Made by a program: the position numbers and the translations under genes. Positions 35,053 to 44,203 of a DNA stretch of 64,000 nucleotides are shown piece by piece. The stretch's first letter is position 1, and each line of letters starts with the position of its first letter. Source of the DNA: an uncultured Caldisericota bacterium (GTDB lineage: Bacteria > Caldisericota > Caldisericia > Cryosericales > Cryosericaceae); assembly GCA_903871855.1 (NCBI GenBank), contig CAIQIK010000020.1, positions 124,001 to 188,000 of the forward strand. The letters run 5' to 3'. The notes under the pieces are model-generated. The model was not told the DNA's origin. It did not search any database and saw nothing but the letters and a program-made list of their open reading frames with translations.

Positions 35053-35114
35053 ATTCCCGCGTATGCGGGAATCCATCATTGAATTGGCGCATAGGTCCCC
35101 GCCTCCGCGGGGAC
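35053..35114. repeat. Pair of palindromic REP-like elements
   Basis: ATTCCCGC-GTAT-GCGGGAAT (35053-35072) and GTCCCCGC-CTCC-GCGGGGAC (35095-35114) are perfect 8-bp hairpins 22 bases apart, flanked by GTC and GAC. The type resembles dispersed REP or small MITE repeats. No coding frame is convincing in 34908-35327, which otherwise holds only the island promoter. Confidence 0.7.
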
Positions 35115-35254
35115 GACGAAACACACTGCCTGTCCTTTCCACTGCTCCTTGCTCGTCCGAAGGAACAACAGTATTTAGTCATTCTTCACCTCCTTTTTCT
35201 CACGAGTTTACGGAGCCAGTTCACCTCCATATTGGATGAGTCGATGCGTCTTTC

Positions 35255-35283
35255 TTGACTTGCATACAATCATGCACATAATT
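35255..35283 (+). promoter_or_regulatory. Possible island promoter with inverted-repeat operator
   Basis: TTGACT (35255-35260) and ATAATT (35278-35283) are separated by 17 bases. The spacer contains TGCAT-N6-ATGCA (35261-35276), a shape common to GntR-type operators. No regulator gene is in the island. Confidence 0.4.
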
Positions 35284-35327
35284 CAATTTTCACACAGATG
35301 CGGTCCACATCGGAGGAGATAGGTACG

Positions 35328-38300
35328 ATGAAGAGAACCTTGATTCGCAAGGATGCCTATGTTGATTCCGTGTTCCTGATGCTGATGAGCAGGGATCTTG
35401 AGAGACGTGTTGATGTGGTGTCAGCCACCGTGGCAATGGGAACCCCCATGAATATCGATCTCCTGCGTGACCAGGGGTTCTCCACCGATGAGCTGGAAGA
35501 CGCCAGCCCCGGTGACCTGGTCGTCGCACTGGAGTGCAAAACCGAATCGGCCTTCGAAACCGTCTTCGCCGCGGCTAATGACTTATTGGCTGGAAAGAAG
35601 AAAACGGTATCAGGTGTCTCTGAAGCGGCTCCACGTTCGATCGAAGGAGTCCTTGATATCCTTCCCGATGCGAATATCGCTGTGATTTCTCTGCCCGGGG
35701 CATACGCGGCTCGAGAAGCCCGAAAGGCCTTGAACAAGGGCCTCCATGTCATGCTCTTTTCCGACAATGTATCCCTGGATGAAGAAATCGCTTTGAAGAA
35801 TCTTGCAAGGGAAAAGGGTCTTCTGGTGATGGGCCCCGACTGTGGCACCGCCATCATCAGTGGCAAACCCCTCTGTTTCGCGAACGTGGTTTCCCGCGGC
35901 CCCGTGGGTATCGTAGCCGCCTCCGGTACTGGGCTACAGGAAGTGACCTGTCTTATCGATCGTTTTGGCAGTGGAGTCAGTCAGGCCATCGGCACCGGTG
36001 GAAGAGACCTGAAGAACGAGAAGGTTGGCGGTGCCACCATGTTGGCGGGAATCGATGCCCTCGGCGCTGACGGCGACACCAGTGTGATAGTCGTCGTCTC
36101 CAAGCCTCCAGCACCTTCGGTGGTCGCACGGGTAATCGCAGCGCTGGAGAGAACTGGGAAACCTGCTGTGGTACATTTTATAGGATGGGAAACTCCCGTA
36201 GGTGACACCACGGGAAACATCCATTGGGCATCGAACCTTGAGGAAACAGCCCGTCTCGCTGTGGAGTTCGCGGGAAGCTCGAAAAAAGCTACCCCGAAGG
36301 ATCCCGCTTGGCCTTTTGATCGGTACGAAACTGAAATCGATGCCTTGGTGGAGAAAGAAACCAGAAACATGGGGAAGAGCCAGAAGTTCATCCGGGGGTA
36401 CTATACCGGCGGCACGCTGGCTGATGAGGCATGGCTCCTTCTCCATCGTTTGACCGGGGCGGTGTATTCGAACAACCAAATCGATCCCACATTCGTGCTG
36501 TCGAATCCAAGAAAATCGATAGGGCATACCGTGGTGGATCTGGGAGACGATGTATTCACCGTGGGGCGGCCCCATCCCATGATCGAACCCAGCACCCGTA
36601 CAGACCGCATCGACGCGGAACAAGAAGATCCTGAGATCGCCGTGATGCTGGTGGATTGTGTGTTGGGATATGGCTCCCATCCCGATCCCGCTGGAGCCAT
36701 GATCCCCTCATTGATGAGGGCCAAAGAAGCCGCTCGCGCCCGTGGTGGATATCTGTGTGTGATCACATCTGTAACGGGAACCCTTGGAGACTTTCAAGGT
36801 TTCGAATCTCAAGTCGCAAAGCTTGAGCGAGCAGGGATCGTCGTCATGCCTTCCAACTATCAAGCCGCCATGCTGGCGGTACGGGTCATGGAGAAGAGGA
36901 CCGGTTTTTCCTCCAAAGCGGTCGCAAGGGGGATAGAGTCCCTTTCCACACAAGCTCCAACCACTGTCGTTCCATACAGCATGATCCCTACTGGTCTTCA
37001 GCATATCCTCTCCCTGTTTTCAAAAGGCCCGGTAGTGGCCAATCTGGGTCTGGAATCATTTGCGTCTAATCTGAGTGCATGCGGTGCCGCAGTGATCCAA
37101 GTCGACTGGGCTCCGCCGGCGGGCGGTGATATCCACATGATTGAAGTGCTGGACCGGCTGGAGTACTCGTGCCGGATCGATATCGATGCAGCCAATGCAC
37201 AGGCAGTACAGCGTATCTTGAAAGGAAAGCCTGTCATCGAAGGAATCGGCATAGCCAAGGATGTCGTTCCAGGCATGCGTCCCAATCTCATTCTTCACGC
37301 AGGCCCCCCGGTGACGTGGGACCGCATGTGTGGTCCAATGCGTGGAGCGATAATCGGCGGACTCATATACGAAGGACTGGCTGCTTCACCAGAGGAGGCC
37401 GAGAAGTTGGCCAACTCGGGAAAGATATCGTTTGAACCCTGCCACCACCATTCGGCGGTGGGTCCTATGGCTGGCGTCATGACGAGCCGGATGCCAGTCT
37501 GGATTATCAGAAACGAGACCTATGGGAATAGGGCCTATGCTACCCTGAATGAGGGATTAGGAAAGGTGCTTCGGTATGGAGCGTTCTCCGGCGAAGTGCT
37601 TGATCGGCTCCGCTGGATGGAGTTGGTTCTCGCCCCCATCTTGAGCAAGGCGATCGAACGGCATGGTCCTATAGATTTGCGAAGTCTTATCGTGCAGGCC
37701 TTGCAGATGGGCGATGAGGGACACAACCGCAACAGGGCGGGGACGTCGCTGATCATACGGGAACTGGCCCCACATCTGGTCATGTTGGACGAGAAGAAAG
37801 AGGCACTCTCCGAAGTGTTGTTGTTCATGCATAGGAACGACCATTTCTTTCTTAACCTATCCATGCCTGGTGCGAAATGTGTTATGGACGCAGCCGCAGG
37901 AATAGAGGGAAGTACGGTCATCACAACGATGGCTCGCAACGGCACGGAATTCGGTATCCGGATCTCGGGGTTGAAAGACCGTTGGTTCACCGGTCCCGCC
38001 TCCATGGTGGAGGGACTGTACCTGCCAGGCTTCGGTCCACAGGACGCGGCCCCAGATATCGGCGATTCGGTCATTACCGAAACCTCCGGAATTGGCGCTT
38101 TCGCCATGGCCGCATCACCGGCCATCGTGAAATTCGTTGGTGGAGTTCCAGCTGACGCTATCACCTATACCAAGCGGATGTACGAGATAACTCTGGCTGA
38201 AAACGAAGAGTACCGGATTCCGGCTCTGGATTTCCGAGGCACCCCGACAGCTATCGATGTACGGAAGGTCGTGGAAAAAGGCATTCTTCCGGTGATCAAT

Positions 38301-38417
38301 ACTGGTATCGCCCACAAAAAACCAGGTATCGGCATGGTGGGGGCTGGTTTGGTGAAACCACCGGAGAATTGTTTTCGGGATGCGCTGGTAGCTTTCGCAG
38401 AGAAGTATTGCTGTTGA
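35328..38417 (+). CDS. Fused FdrA-YlbE protein (AllF-AllG), oxamate transcarbamylase-like
   Basis: The 1029-residue product fuses two proteins that are separate in E. coli. Residues 1 to about 550 match FdrA/AllF, with a succinyl-CoA-synthetase-like fold: ASGTGLQEVTCLIDRFGSG near 200 and LGYGSHPDPAG near 445. Residues 560-1029 match YlbE/AllG (DUF1116), with NLGLESFASNL and HHHSAVGPMAGV. E. coli AllFGH was reported as oxamate transcarbamylase, making carbamoyl phosphate from oxalurate. DUF2877 (AllH) lies at 41920, so the set is complete. No carbamate kinase is in the window. The start follows GGAGGAG. The true substrate here is inference. Confidence 0.82.
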   Translation: MKRTLIRKDAYVDSVFLMLMSRDLERRVDVVSATVAMGTPMNIDLLRDQGFSTDELEDASPGDLVVALECKTESAFETVFAAANDLLAGKKKTVSGVSEAAPRSIEGVLDILPDANIAVISLPGAYAAREARKALNKGLHVMLFSDNVSLDEEIALKNLAREKGLLVMGPDCGTAIISGKPLCFANVVSRGPVGIVAASGTGLQEVTCLIDRFGSGVSQAIGTGGRDLKNEKVGGATMLAGIDALGADGDTSVIVVVSKPPAPSVVARVIAALERTGKPAVVHFIGWETPVGDTTGNIHWASNLEETARLAVEFAGSSKKATPKDPAWPFDRYETEIDALVEKETRNMGKSQKFIRGYYTGGTLADEAWLLLHRLTGAVYSNNQIDPTFVLSNPRKSIGHTVVDLGDDVFTVGRPHPMIEPSTRTDRIDAEQEDPEIAVMLVDCVLGYGSHPDPAGAMIPSLMRAKEAARARGGYLCVITSVTGTLGDFQGFESQVAKLERAGIVVMPSNYQAAMLAVRVMEKRTGFSSKAVARGIESLSTQAPTTVVPYSMIPTGLQHILSLFSKGPVVANLGLESFASNLSACGAAVIQVDWAPPAGGDIHMIEVLDRLEYSCRIDIDAANAQAVQRILKGKPVIEGIGIAKDVVPGMRPNLILHAGPPVTWDRMCGPMRGAIIGGLIYEGLAASPEEAEKLANSGKISFEPCHHHSAVGPMAGVMTSRMPVWIIRNETYGNRAYATLNEGLGKVLRYGAFSGEVLDRLRWMELVLAPILSKAIERHGPIDLRSLIVQALQMGDEGHNRNRAGTSLIIRELAPHLVMLDEKKEALSEVLLFMHRNDHFFLNLSMPGAKCVMDAAAGIEGSTVITTMARNGTEFGIRISGLKDRWFTGPASMVEGLYLPGFGPQDAAPDIGDSVITETSGIGAFAMAASPAIVKFVGGVPADAITYTKRMYEITLAENEEYRIPALDFRGTPTAIDVRKVVEKGILPVINTGIAHKKPGIGMVGAGLVKPPENCFRDALVAFAEKYCC

Positions 38418-38469
38418 TGCGACGCGTCGGAGACGCGATACATAACACACCATATTCGGGAGGTATGGG

Positions 38470-39354
38470 ATGAAGGTTATCGATTTGACGATTCCGTTGG
38501 GGATCGGGACTCCACCATGGCCAACGTACATTCCCCTGCAGGTCCAGTATTTCAAGCGGCTGGCTCCAAATGGAGCGAACGGACAGGTGGTGACCCATTC
38601 GAATCATGTCGGCACTCACCTTGACGGCGAAATACATTTCTACACACCAGGCAAAGACATCGCTAGTCTGAACATGGACTTCCTGGTGCACGAGGGAGCT
38701 ATCGTAGACCTGTCCGACATCTGTGCCGACTACGATATATACACTTCCAAAATGGTAGAAGACCGGGTGGAGGTGCATGAAGGGGACATCCTCATCATCC
38801 ATACGGGATTTCACCACTATGGCTGGGATCAGCCAACGGCAGACGAGATCCGTTACATGATCAAGCATCCGGGCCCCGACCGCGAGTTTGCTGAATGGGC
38901 CAAGAAGAAGAAGCTCCGCTGGATCGGGGTGGATTGCGGCAGCGCCGACCATCCCATGAACACCAAAATCCGGGAGTGGATGCCCAGACAGGCCAAGGAA
39001 TGTGACGCACATTTCAAGAATAAATACGGGAAAACTCTGGAAGAAATCTTCACTGATGACAAATATCAGCTCATGCACATCGAGATGTTCAGTCATGGAC
39101 TGATCCATGCCGAATGTGTTGGTGGTGATATCGATCTTCTACTCAACCAGCGGGCCGTCATTGGCTGTTACCCCTGGCGATTCGTAGACGGCGAGTCCTC
39201 CATCGCACGCATTGTGGCCCATGTAGAGGATGACCGCTATGAAGAACTCATGAAGAAAAAGGCAAAAGCTGAACTGACACGTTTCGGCGATGTAGCTGGC
39301 GCACGGAACCCTTGGCTTCATGAGGAAGCCCGCAAGAAGGGGATGATTTCATGA
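38470..39354 (+). CDS. Cyclase-family metal-dependent hydrolase
   Basis: The 294-residue product belongs to the PF04199 cyclase family (kynurenine formamidase, isatin hydrolase): metal motif HSNHVGTHLDGEIHF near residue 40 and ILIIHTGFHHYGW near 100. Members open lactam or hydrolyse formamide bonds. In this cluster it may open a ring made by the molybdenum hydroxylase (inference). GGGAGG precedes the ATG, 52 bases after the fused gene. Confidence 0.82.
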   Translation: MKVIDLTIPLGIGTPPWPTYIPLQVQYFKRLAPNGANGQVVTHSNHVGTHLDGEIHFYTPGKDIASLNMDFLVHEGAIVDLSDICADYDIYTSKMVEDRVEVHEGDILIIHTGFHHYGWDQPTADEIRYMIKHPGPDREFAEWAKKKKLRWIGVDCGSADHPMNTKIREWMPRQAKECDAHFKNKYGKTLEEIFTDDKYQLMHIEMFSHGLIHAECVGGDIDLLLNQRAVIGCYPWRFVDGESSIARIVAHVEDDRYEELMKKKAKAELTRFGDVAGARNPWLHEEARKKGMIS

Positions 39355-39441
39355 TAGACGTACGACGGACCGCTATGTCCGTTAAGACGATTGATGTGCG
39401 GGATGCCGCCCCTCGAACCGCGGTACAAAAGGAGAAACCTT

Positions 39442-40128
39442 ATGGCTATTGACGAAATGGAGAAGAAACTCAGACCGCCGGAGATTCCGCTTAAACCCTA
39501 TCCACCCAAGGTCATCACCCTTGCTTCTGGGGAGAAGATGGTCGTCCGCGAGGCCAGACGTGAGGAAACCGGCATCCTGCTTGGAACCATTTATCCTCTC
39601 ATCGGGGTTCCATCGGATTTCTATGACATCGTTGCCGCCCGGATGTATGCCGAAGTGCTAGGCTGGTATCGCTATCGGGTGGCCAACGAATTCGTGCTTG
39701 TCGGTGTCATCGATGGCGTCATCGCGGGCATCGTAAACAGCCGCCACGTCAGCAGCAAACTCGGCATGAGCCTGCATACCCTGGCCATCAAGCGCGGCCT
39801 CCGGGTCGGAGCTCAACTCTTTGCGGCGAAAATGGAGAACCATATCGATGTCCTAGGCGAGGAGGAGGTCTATATCGTCGCGGAGAGCCCAAACGGGTTC
39901 AAGCGCTGGATGATCGAATACCAGCTTGAGGATCGTTCTTCACAGTACCCCGAAGTCCGCAGCGAATTGGGTGGCGTCCCCACGTATGTACTCACACGGA
40001 AACTCTGGGACGCGGTGAGGGAAGTCAAATGCACCGGCACGCGTCCTGTTCCTGAAAAGGACCTCAAATCGGCCGAGAAACTGATTATGCCGAGCGAGTA
40101 TGTCCAAATTCCGGGTTTCAAGAGGTAG
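39442..40128 (+). CDS. GNAT-like protein of unknown function
   Basis: The 228-residue product looks like an N-acetyltransferase fold: MVVREARREETGILLGTIYPL, a central VLVGVIDGVIAGIV strand, and LRVGAQLFAAKMENHI in place of the acetyl-CoA loop. The classic Q/RxxGxG/A is not clear, so acetyl-CoA use is uncertain. Start at the ATG at 39442 with AGGAG upstream. It precedes the thiolase-like gene by three bases. Confidence 0.5.
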   Translation: MAIDEMEKKLRPPEIPLKPYPPKVITLASGEKMVVREARREETGILLGTIYPLIGVPSDFYDIVAARMYAEVLGWYRYRVANEFVLVGVIDGVIAGIVNSRHVSSKLGMSLHTLAIKRGLRVGAQLFAAKMENHIDVLGEEEVYIVAESPNGFKRWMIEYQLEDRSSQYPEVRSELGGVPTYVLTRKLWDAVREVKCTGTRPVPEKDLKSAEKLIMPSEYVQIPGFKR

Positions 40129-40131
40129 CAC

Positions 40132-41331
40132 GTGGCCATCAAGGTTGGCATTGTCGGGATCGGGCATACACGGTTCGGCAACTCGTCCGAGTATGACTTG
40201 GCGGACGTCATGGCTTATGCGGCTACTGATGCCCTCCAGGATGCTGGATTCCTTGAGCGGAGACGGGAGATCGATCAGGTCGTAGTTGGCAACATGGCCT
40301 CCGGGATGTTCTGCCATCAATCGGGCGTGGCGTCTTCACTGATCAGTCGCATGGACATGGAACCGGTGCCTGCTGAATTGGTGGAGAACGGGCCGGCATC
40401 CGGGGCCAGCGCCATTAAAATCGGCTACATGGCCGTCGCTTCTGGGATGGCTGATATCGTCCTGGTGGTCGGTGGGGAGATCATGCGCAAGGTGAGTGGC
40501 TGGGAAGCCACCGATCTTGTGGCTACCATACTCCACAGCGAAGCGGAATACGATATGGGGTTGACCCTTCCCGCGTTCGGAGGCATGTTCACGCGACTGT
40601 ACATGGAGAAATACGGCTTGACAGAACGAGACCTCGCCTTGCTGGCGGTGAAGAACCACAGAAACGGAGCCAAGAACATGTACGCGCACATCCAGGCTCC
40701 CTGTACCATCGAGGCCATCGCTGATGGGCCCGAGGCGGCTGTGGTAAACACCTATGTAGCGGAACCCTTGCGCATGTATTCCACCTGTCCAGTCTCCGAT
40801 GGCGCGGCGGCGCTGCTGCTGGTGAACATGGATTCCCCGAAGGTGAGGGACTTCAAGAAGAAGCCTATCCGTATCGCAGGAATCGCCAGTGCCACAGACA
40901 CACATTGCGTGCATAACCGCAAGGACCCCCTGAGACTAGAGGCGGTCAGGTTGGCCGCGGAAAAGGCCTACAAGATGGCAGACCTGGGACCAAAGGATAT
41001 TTCCTTTGCAGAACTCCATGACGCTTTCTCCATCCTGGAATTGGCCATCAGCGAGGAGGTTGGATTCTTTGAGCGGGGGAAAAGTTTTCTGGCGGTCCGC
41101 AAGGGGGAGACCGACATCGACGGGCGACTTCCGATCAACACTTCCGGAGGTCTTAAGTCCAAAGGTCATCCCGTAGGCGCGACCGGCGTCTCCCAGGCCG
41201 TGGAACTTGTCAGGCAGCTTCGCGGAGAGGCAGAGGAAGGGCGACAGGTGAGGAATCCAAAGTACGGCATGTCCGTCAATTTCGGAGGATTCGGCAACAA
41301 CGTGGTTGCACTTATCTGTGCAAAGGATTAG
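40132..41331 (+). CDS. Thiolase-like protein lacking the nucleophilic Cys
   Basis: The 399-residue product aligns with archaeal-type and SCP-x-type thiolases: VGIVGIGHTRFG at the start, AELHDAFSILEL, and GGLKSKGHPVGATG with the active-site His. The usual VEAACASG reads VENGPASG, so the acyl-accepting Cys is Pro88. It cannot be a standard thiolase. It pairs with the OB-fold protein that follows, as archaeal thiolases do with DUF35 proteins. It may bind a CoA or carbamoyl/acyl intermediate (inference). GTG start with AGAGG upstream. Confidence 0.75.
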   Translation: MAIKVGIVGIGHTRFGNSSEYDLADVMAYAATDALQDAGFLERRREIDQVVVGNMASGMFCHQSGVASSLISRMDMEPVPAELVENGPASGASAIKIGYMAVASGMADIVLVVGGEIMRKVSGWEATDLVATILHSEAEYDMGLTLPAFGGMFTRLYMEKYGLTERDLALLAVKNHRNGAKNMYAHIQAPCTIEAIADGPEAAVVNTYVAEPLRMYSTCPVSDGAAALLLVNMDSPKVRDFKKKPIRIAGIASATDTHCVHNRKDPLRLEAVRLAAEKAYKMADLGPKDISFAELHDAFSILELAISEEVGFFERGKSFLAVRKGETDIDGRLPINTSGGLKSKGHPVGATGVSQAVELVRQLRGEAEEGRQVRNPKYGMSVNFGGFGNNVVALICAKD

Positions 41332-41341
41332 GGTCGAGAAC

Positions 41342-41725
41342 ATGATAGATTTCAGTATATATGGAGCGAAGACTCCAACAATCAAGGCTTACAAATGCCT
41401 CACCTGTGGTGCAGTGTATTATCCAGCACCCATGGTCTGTGGAAAATGCTCCACACGACGAGATCCAGTGACTGGGAAAGGATGGGAAACCTTTGACTTG
41501 GAGGGATCCTGTGTACTTCTGACGTGGACTCGGGTGTGGAATTTGCCGGAAGGATACACCAAGAAGTACCTGTTGTTTGGGATTGTGCAGTTCGAAAACG
41601 GACTGCGGGCGTCAGGACAGCTAGAGGTAGAAGATCCGAGGATTGGCATGAAACTGAATGCCACGGTCAAAGAGTCGGACGAACGACCCGGCAACCCGGT
41701 GAATGTATTCGTATTTAGAGAATAA
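41342..41725 (+). CDS. Zinc-ribbon OB-fold protein (DUF35 type), thiolase partner
   Basis: The 127-residue product has a zinc ribbon (YKCLTCG and CGKCSTRR, residues 18-40) and an OB-fold containing LLTWTRVWNLPEGY. Such proteins bridge CoA enzymes in archaeal thiolase complexes. It begins 10 bases after the thiolase-like gene. The start at 41342 is preferred over 41306, which lies inside that gene. Confidence 0.8.
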   Translation: MIDFSIYGAKTPTIKAYKCLTCGAVYYPAPMVCGKCSTRRDPVTGKGWETFDLEGSCVLLTWTRVWNLPEGYTKKYLLFGIVQFENGLRASGQLEVEDPRIGMKLNATVKESDERPGNPVNVFVFRE

Positions 41726-41732
41726 GTGTTGA

Positions 41733-41939
41733 GGGGGACCTTTTGTCTGGCTTTCTGACATCACCGATCCCAAACGTCTCAAGACAACGCGTTTGGATCA
41801 TTTGGTGATTCTGGATGTTATAGGCAGCCGGGACTGTGAAGCAGCTGTCAATATCATCCGACGTACCATCGAATGGGGCAGGGAGAACGTGGATACTGCT
41901 ATAAGGGAGGCGCTGGTTCATGCGCATTGCATTATGTGA
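41733..41939 (+). CDS. Possible small protein, start uncertain
   Basis: A 68-codon frame without ATG reads GGPFVWLSDITDPKRLK, then LVILDVIGSRDCEAAVN and ends 20 bases inside the DUF2877 gene. Its composition is protein-like and its overlap suggests coupling. Possible starts are TTG or GTG near 41788-41803. A different frame starts with TTG at 41743 after GAGGGGG, so a frameshift is possible. No family recognised. Confidence 0.35.
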   Translation, partial: GGPFVWLSDITDPKRLKTTRLDHLVILDVIGSRDCEAAVNIIRRTIEWGRENVDTAIREALVHAHCIM

Positions 41940-42882
41940 AGATCGTGTGCCGGTGGTTCGTACACTGGGGACCGCGTTCCCGGAGCCTCCTTTCCATTGC
42001 AGTGTACACTCTGTCTATCCCTCCGCGGTGAATCTAGTCGATGAGGCAAGCGGGCGTCTCTTCACCCTGCTGTCCGATGAATCATTCGCACATCCTATAG
42101 CAGCGATTGTTCGATATGCGAACGGTGATTCCGTTCAGTTTGATACATTAGGGCTGAAGAAGGGTGTTTTGGCGTATGCCGATGACACGGCGCTGGTTTT
42201 CAACTGCGGACTCCGGATTTCCTTCATGGGAACACATCGGACATCTCAATCGGAGGAAACACCTCCAGATGGGCTTGTATGGGATCTAGATGCGGTGGTC
42301 GATTGTGGTGAGCAATTGTCGGTTTTCCAGGAAGCCGCTGGCGCTGCCCTCCGATGGGAAGATTTGTCGTCTCATCATTTTGATGGGGACGTGTTCGTAA
42401 GACGGTTCAGAACCGGCGCTCTGGCATTGGCAGATGCCTTCGCCGCCCATTCCCTTGAGATGGCGGTTGATGCCGCGATGAACCTCGTGGGTCTCGGGCC
42501 TGGACTTACACCCGCAGGAGATGATTTCCTCTGTGGATTCTCCCTGGCGGTGTATGCCCGAACGAAGCAGCCAAAGGATGCGCCAGGTCACGTTCCTGTG
42601 AATTTTGTAGAGGAATGGCTGAAACAAGCACTTGAACAGGCGGGAGGGGATGTTCCACGAACCGGAGTGGTTTCCCTCTCGTTCTTGTTTCTAGCCCAAC
42701 ATCAACTTTTTTCCTATGCTCTTGTTGCTTTGGCTAGAGCCTTCACCAGCGAAGAACCGGCTCGCATGAATCAGTTCACGAAAGCGCTTGCAGTTCTTGG
42801 CCGCCTGGGTCATAGCTCTGGTTATGACGCCGCCACTGGCTTCCTGTTCGGTCTTGAGCCAAACGCGCCATCGTTGGCGTGA
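41920..42882 (+). CDS. DUF2877 protein (AllH-like), oxamate transcarbamylase subunit
   Basis: The 320-residue product has the DUF2877 hallmark GLGPGLTPAGDDFLCGF near residue 190. The E. coli member, YlbF/AllH, is the third subunit of oxamate transcarbamylase with FdrA/AllF and YlbE/AllG, found here as one fused protein. GGGAGG lies 8 bases before the ATG. The gene is separated from the fused gene by four others, unlike E. coli. Confidence 0.85.
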   Translation: MRIALCEDRVPVVRTLGTAFPEPPFHCSVHSVYPSAVNLVDEASGRLFTLLSDESFAHPIAAIVRYANGDSVQFDTLGLKKGVLAYADDTALVFNCGLRISFMGTHRTSQSEETPPDGLVWDLDAVVDCGEQLSVFQEAAGAALRWEDLSSHHFDGDVFVRRFRTGALALADAFAAHSLEMAVDAAMNLVGLGPGLTPAGDDFLCGFSLAVYARTKQPKDAPGHVPVNFVEEWLKQALEQAGGDVPRTGVVSLSFLFLAQHQLFSYALVALARAFTSEEPARMNQFTKALAVLGRLGHSSGYDAATGFLFGLEPNAPSLA

Positions 42883-42896
42883 AGGGGAGGATATAT

Positions 42897-43715
42897 ATGC
42901 TGCATCAATTCTCATACGTCGCGCCGAAGAGCCGGGAAGAACTGTTAGATCTTCTCTCGACGGACTACGCGCATGCGAAGATTCTTGCCGGAGGTACCGA
43001 TCTGTTGGTCAATATCCGCAACGGTACGGTAAAGCCGGGCATGGTCATCGATATCAAGAAAATCAAGGAATTTTCTGGCATAACCTACAGCAAAGGTGAA
43101 GGCCTGGTTCTACGACCAGCCGTGACCATCAACGATGTGCTCCGTGATCCGACGGTCCGGGACTATTTTCCGCTTCTCCAGGAATGCGGACACGATCTGG
43201 CGTCCTATCAAATCCGCAATCGAGCGACAGTGATAGGGAATGTGGTGAACGCCTCGCCCTGTTCCGACATGGCGCCGGCACTGTTGTGTTTGGATTCACA
43301 GGTCGTGCTTGCCTCCAGCCGTGGGACCAGGACTGTTCCCCTCAAGGAATTCTTCATCGGTGTCAAAAAAACAGTTCTCGCACCGGATGAGATAGTGGAA
43401 CGAATCATTGTTCCAACGCAAGCCAAGGGAGCCATAGGGAAGTATAGGAAGCTGAAGCGGATAAATGGACACGATTTGGGAATCATTGGCGTCGCGGTGG
43501 CTGTCGTGAACGGGCATGTGCGGATCGCCGTCAGTTCAGCCGCGCCCACGCCTGTGGTGACGGAGGGATTGCCCATGGACATCCAGGTCGATGAAGCGGT
43601 TGAGATTACAATGAACATGATCAGCCCTATCAGCGACGTCAGATGTACGAAGGAATACCGGGAGTTCATGGTCAATACGTTCGTACGGCGTTTGTTGGCG
43701 GAGGTGCGTGGATGA
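42897..43715 (+). CDS. Molybdenum hydroxylase FAD subunit
   Basis: The 272-residue product is a CoxM/XdhB-type FAD protein: ILAGGTDLLVNIR near residue 33 and ATVIGNVVNASPCSDMAPALL near 112 bind FAD. It passes electrons from the iron-sulfur subunit to an acceptor. Start at the ATG at 42897 with GGGGAGG upstream. It overlaps the next gene by ATGA. Confidence 0.9.
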   Translation: MLHQFSYVAPKSREELLDLLSTDYAHAKILAGGTDLLVNIRNGTVKPGMVIDIKKIKEFSGITYSKGEGLVLRPAVTINDVLRDPTVRDYFPLLQECGHDLASYQIRNRATVIGNVVNASPCSDMAPALLCLDSQVVLASSRGTRTVPLKEFFIGVKKTVLAPDEIVERIIVPTQAKGAIGKYRKLKRINGHDLGIIGVAVAVVNGHVRIAVSSAAPTPVVTEGLPMDIQVDEAVEITMNMISPISDVRCTKEYREFMVNTFVRRLLAEVRG

Positions 43716-44203
43716 AAATCAGATTGACAGTCAATAGTCAGGTGTATGAACGGGACGTTGCAGAAAACCGCACGTTGTTGCGATTCATACGAGAGGATGT
43801 TGGTCTGACCGGCACCAAAGAGGGGTGCGGCGCGGGTGAATGCGGCGCTTGCACGGTATACATGAACGGCAAGACTGTCAATTCATGTATGGTTCTCGCA
43901 GTGGAGGCCGATGGTGCGGCCATCGAGACCATTGAAGGAGAAGCCGTGGATGGCATGCTGTCCAAACTGCAGGAAGCCTTTGATCGGAACCATGCGGTGC
44001 AATGCGGTTTTTGCACCCCTGGCATGCTCATTTCCGCCAAGGAGCTTATCCACAATCATCCGAAACCCACGGTGGAACAGATCAAAGAGGGCCTGGAGGG
44101 CAATTTGTGCCGTTGCACGGGGTATCAGCAAATCATTGAGGCGGTGCTGGACACCACCGGCCAACTGACGAGGAAGGAGGGGTTGGAATATGCAGGAAAA
44201 TAG
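43712..44203 (+). CDS. Molybdenum hydroxylase [2Fe-2S] subunit
   Basis: The 163-residue product has a plant-type cluster motif CGAGECGACTVYMNG with a fourth Cys in NSCMVLA, and a second cluster motif CGFCTPGM and CRCTGYQQI. This is the small subunit of the xanthine dehydrogenase family. It overlaps both the FAD and the large-subunit genes. Confidence 0.93.
   Translation: MKIRLTVNSQVYERDVAENRTLLRFIREDVGLTGTKEGCGAGECGACTVYMNGKTVNSCMVLAVEADGAAIETIEGEAVDGMLSKLQEAFDRNHAVQCGFCTPGMLISAKELIHNHPKPTVEQIKEGLEGNLCRCTGYQQIIEAVLDTTGQLTRKEGLEYAGK

Noticed and set aside
35053-35114. Palindromes as a CRISPR remnant
   Set aside because: Only two units with different stems and no equal spacers; they fit REP-like elements.
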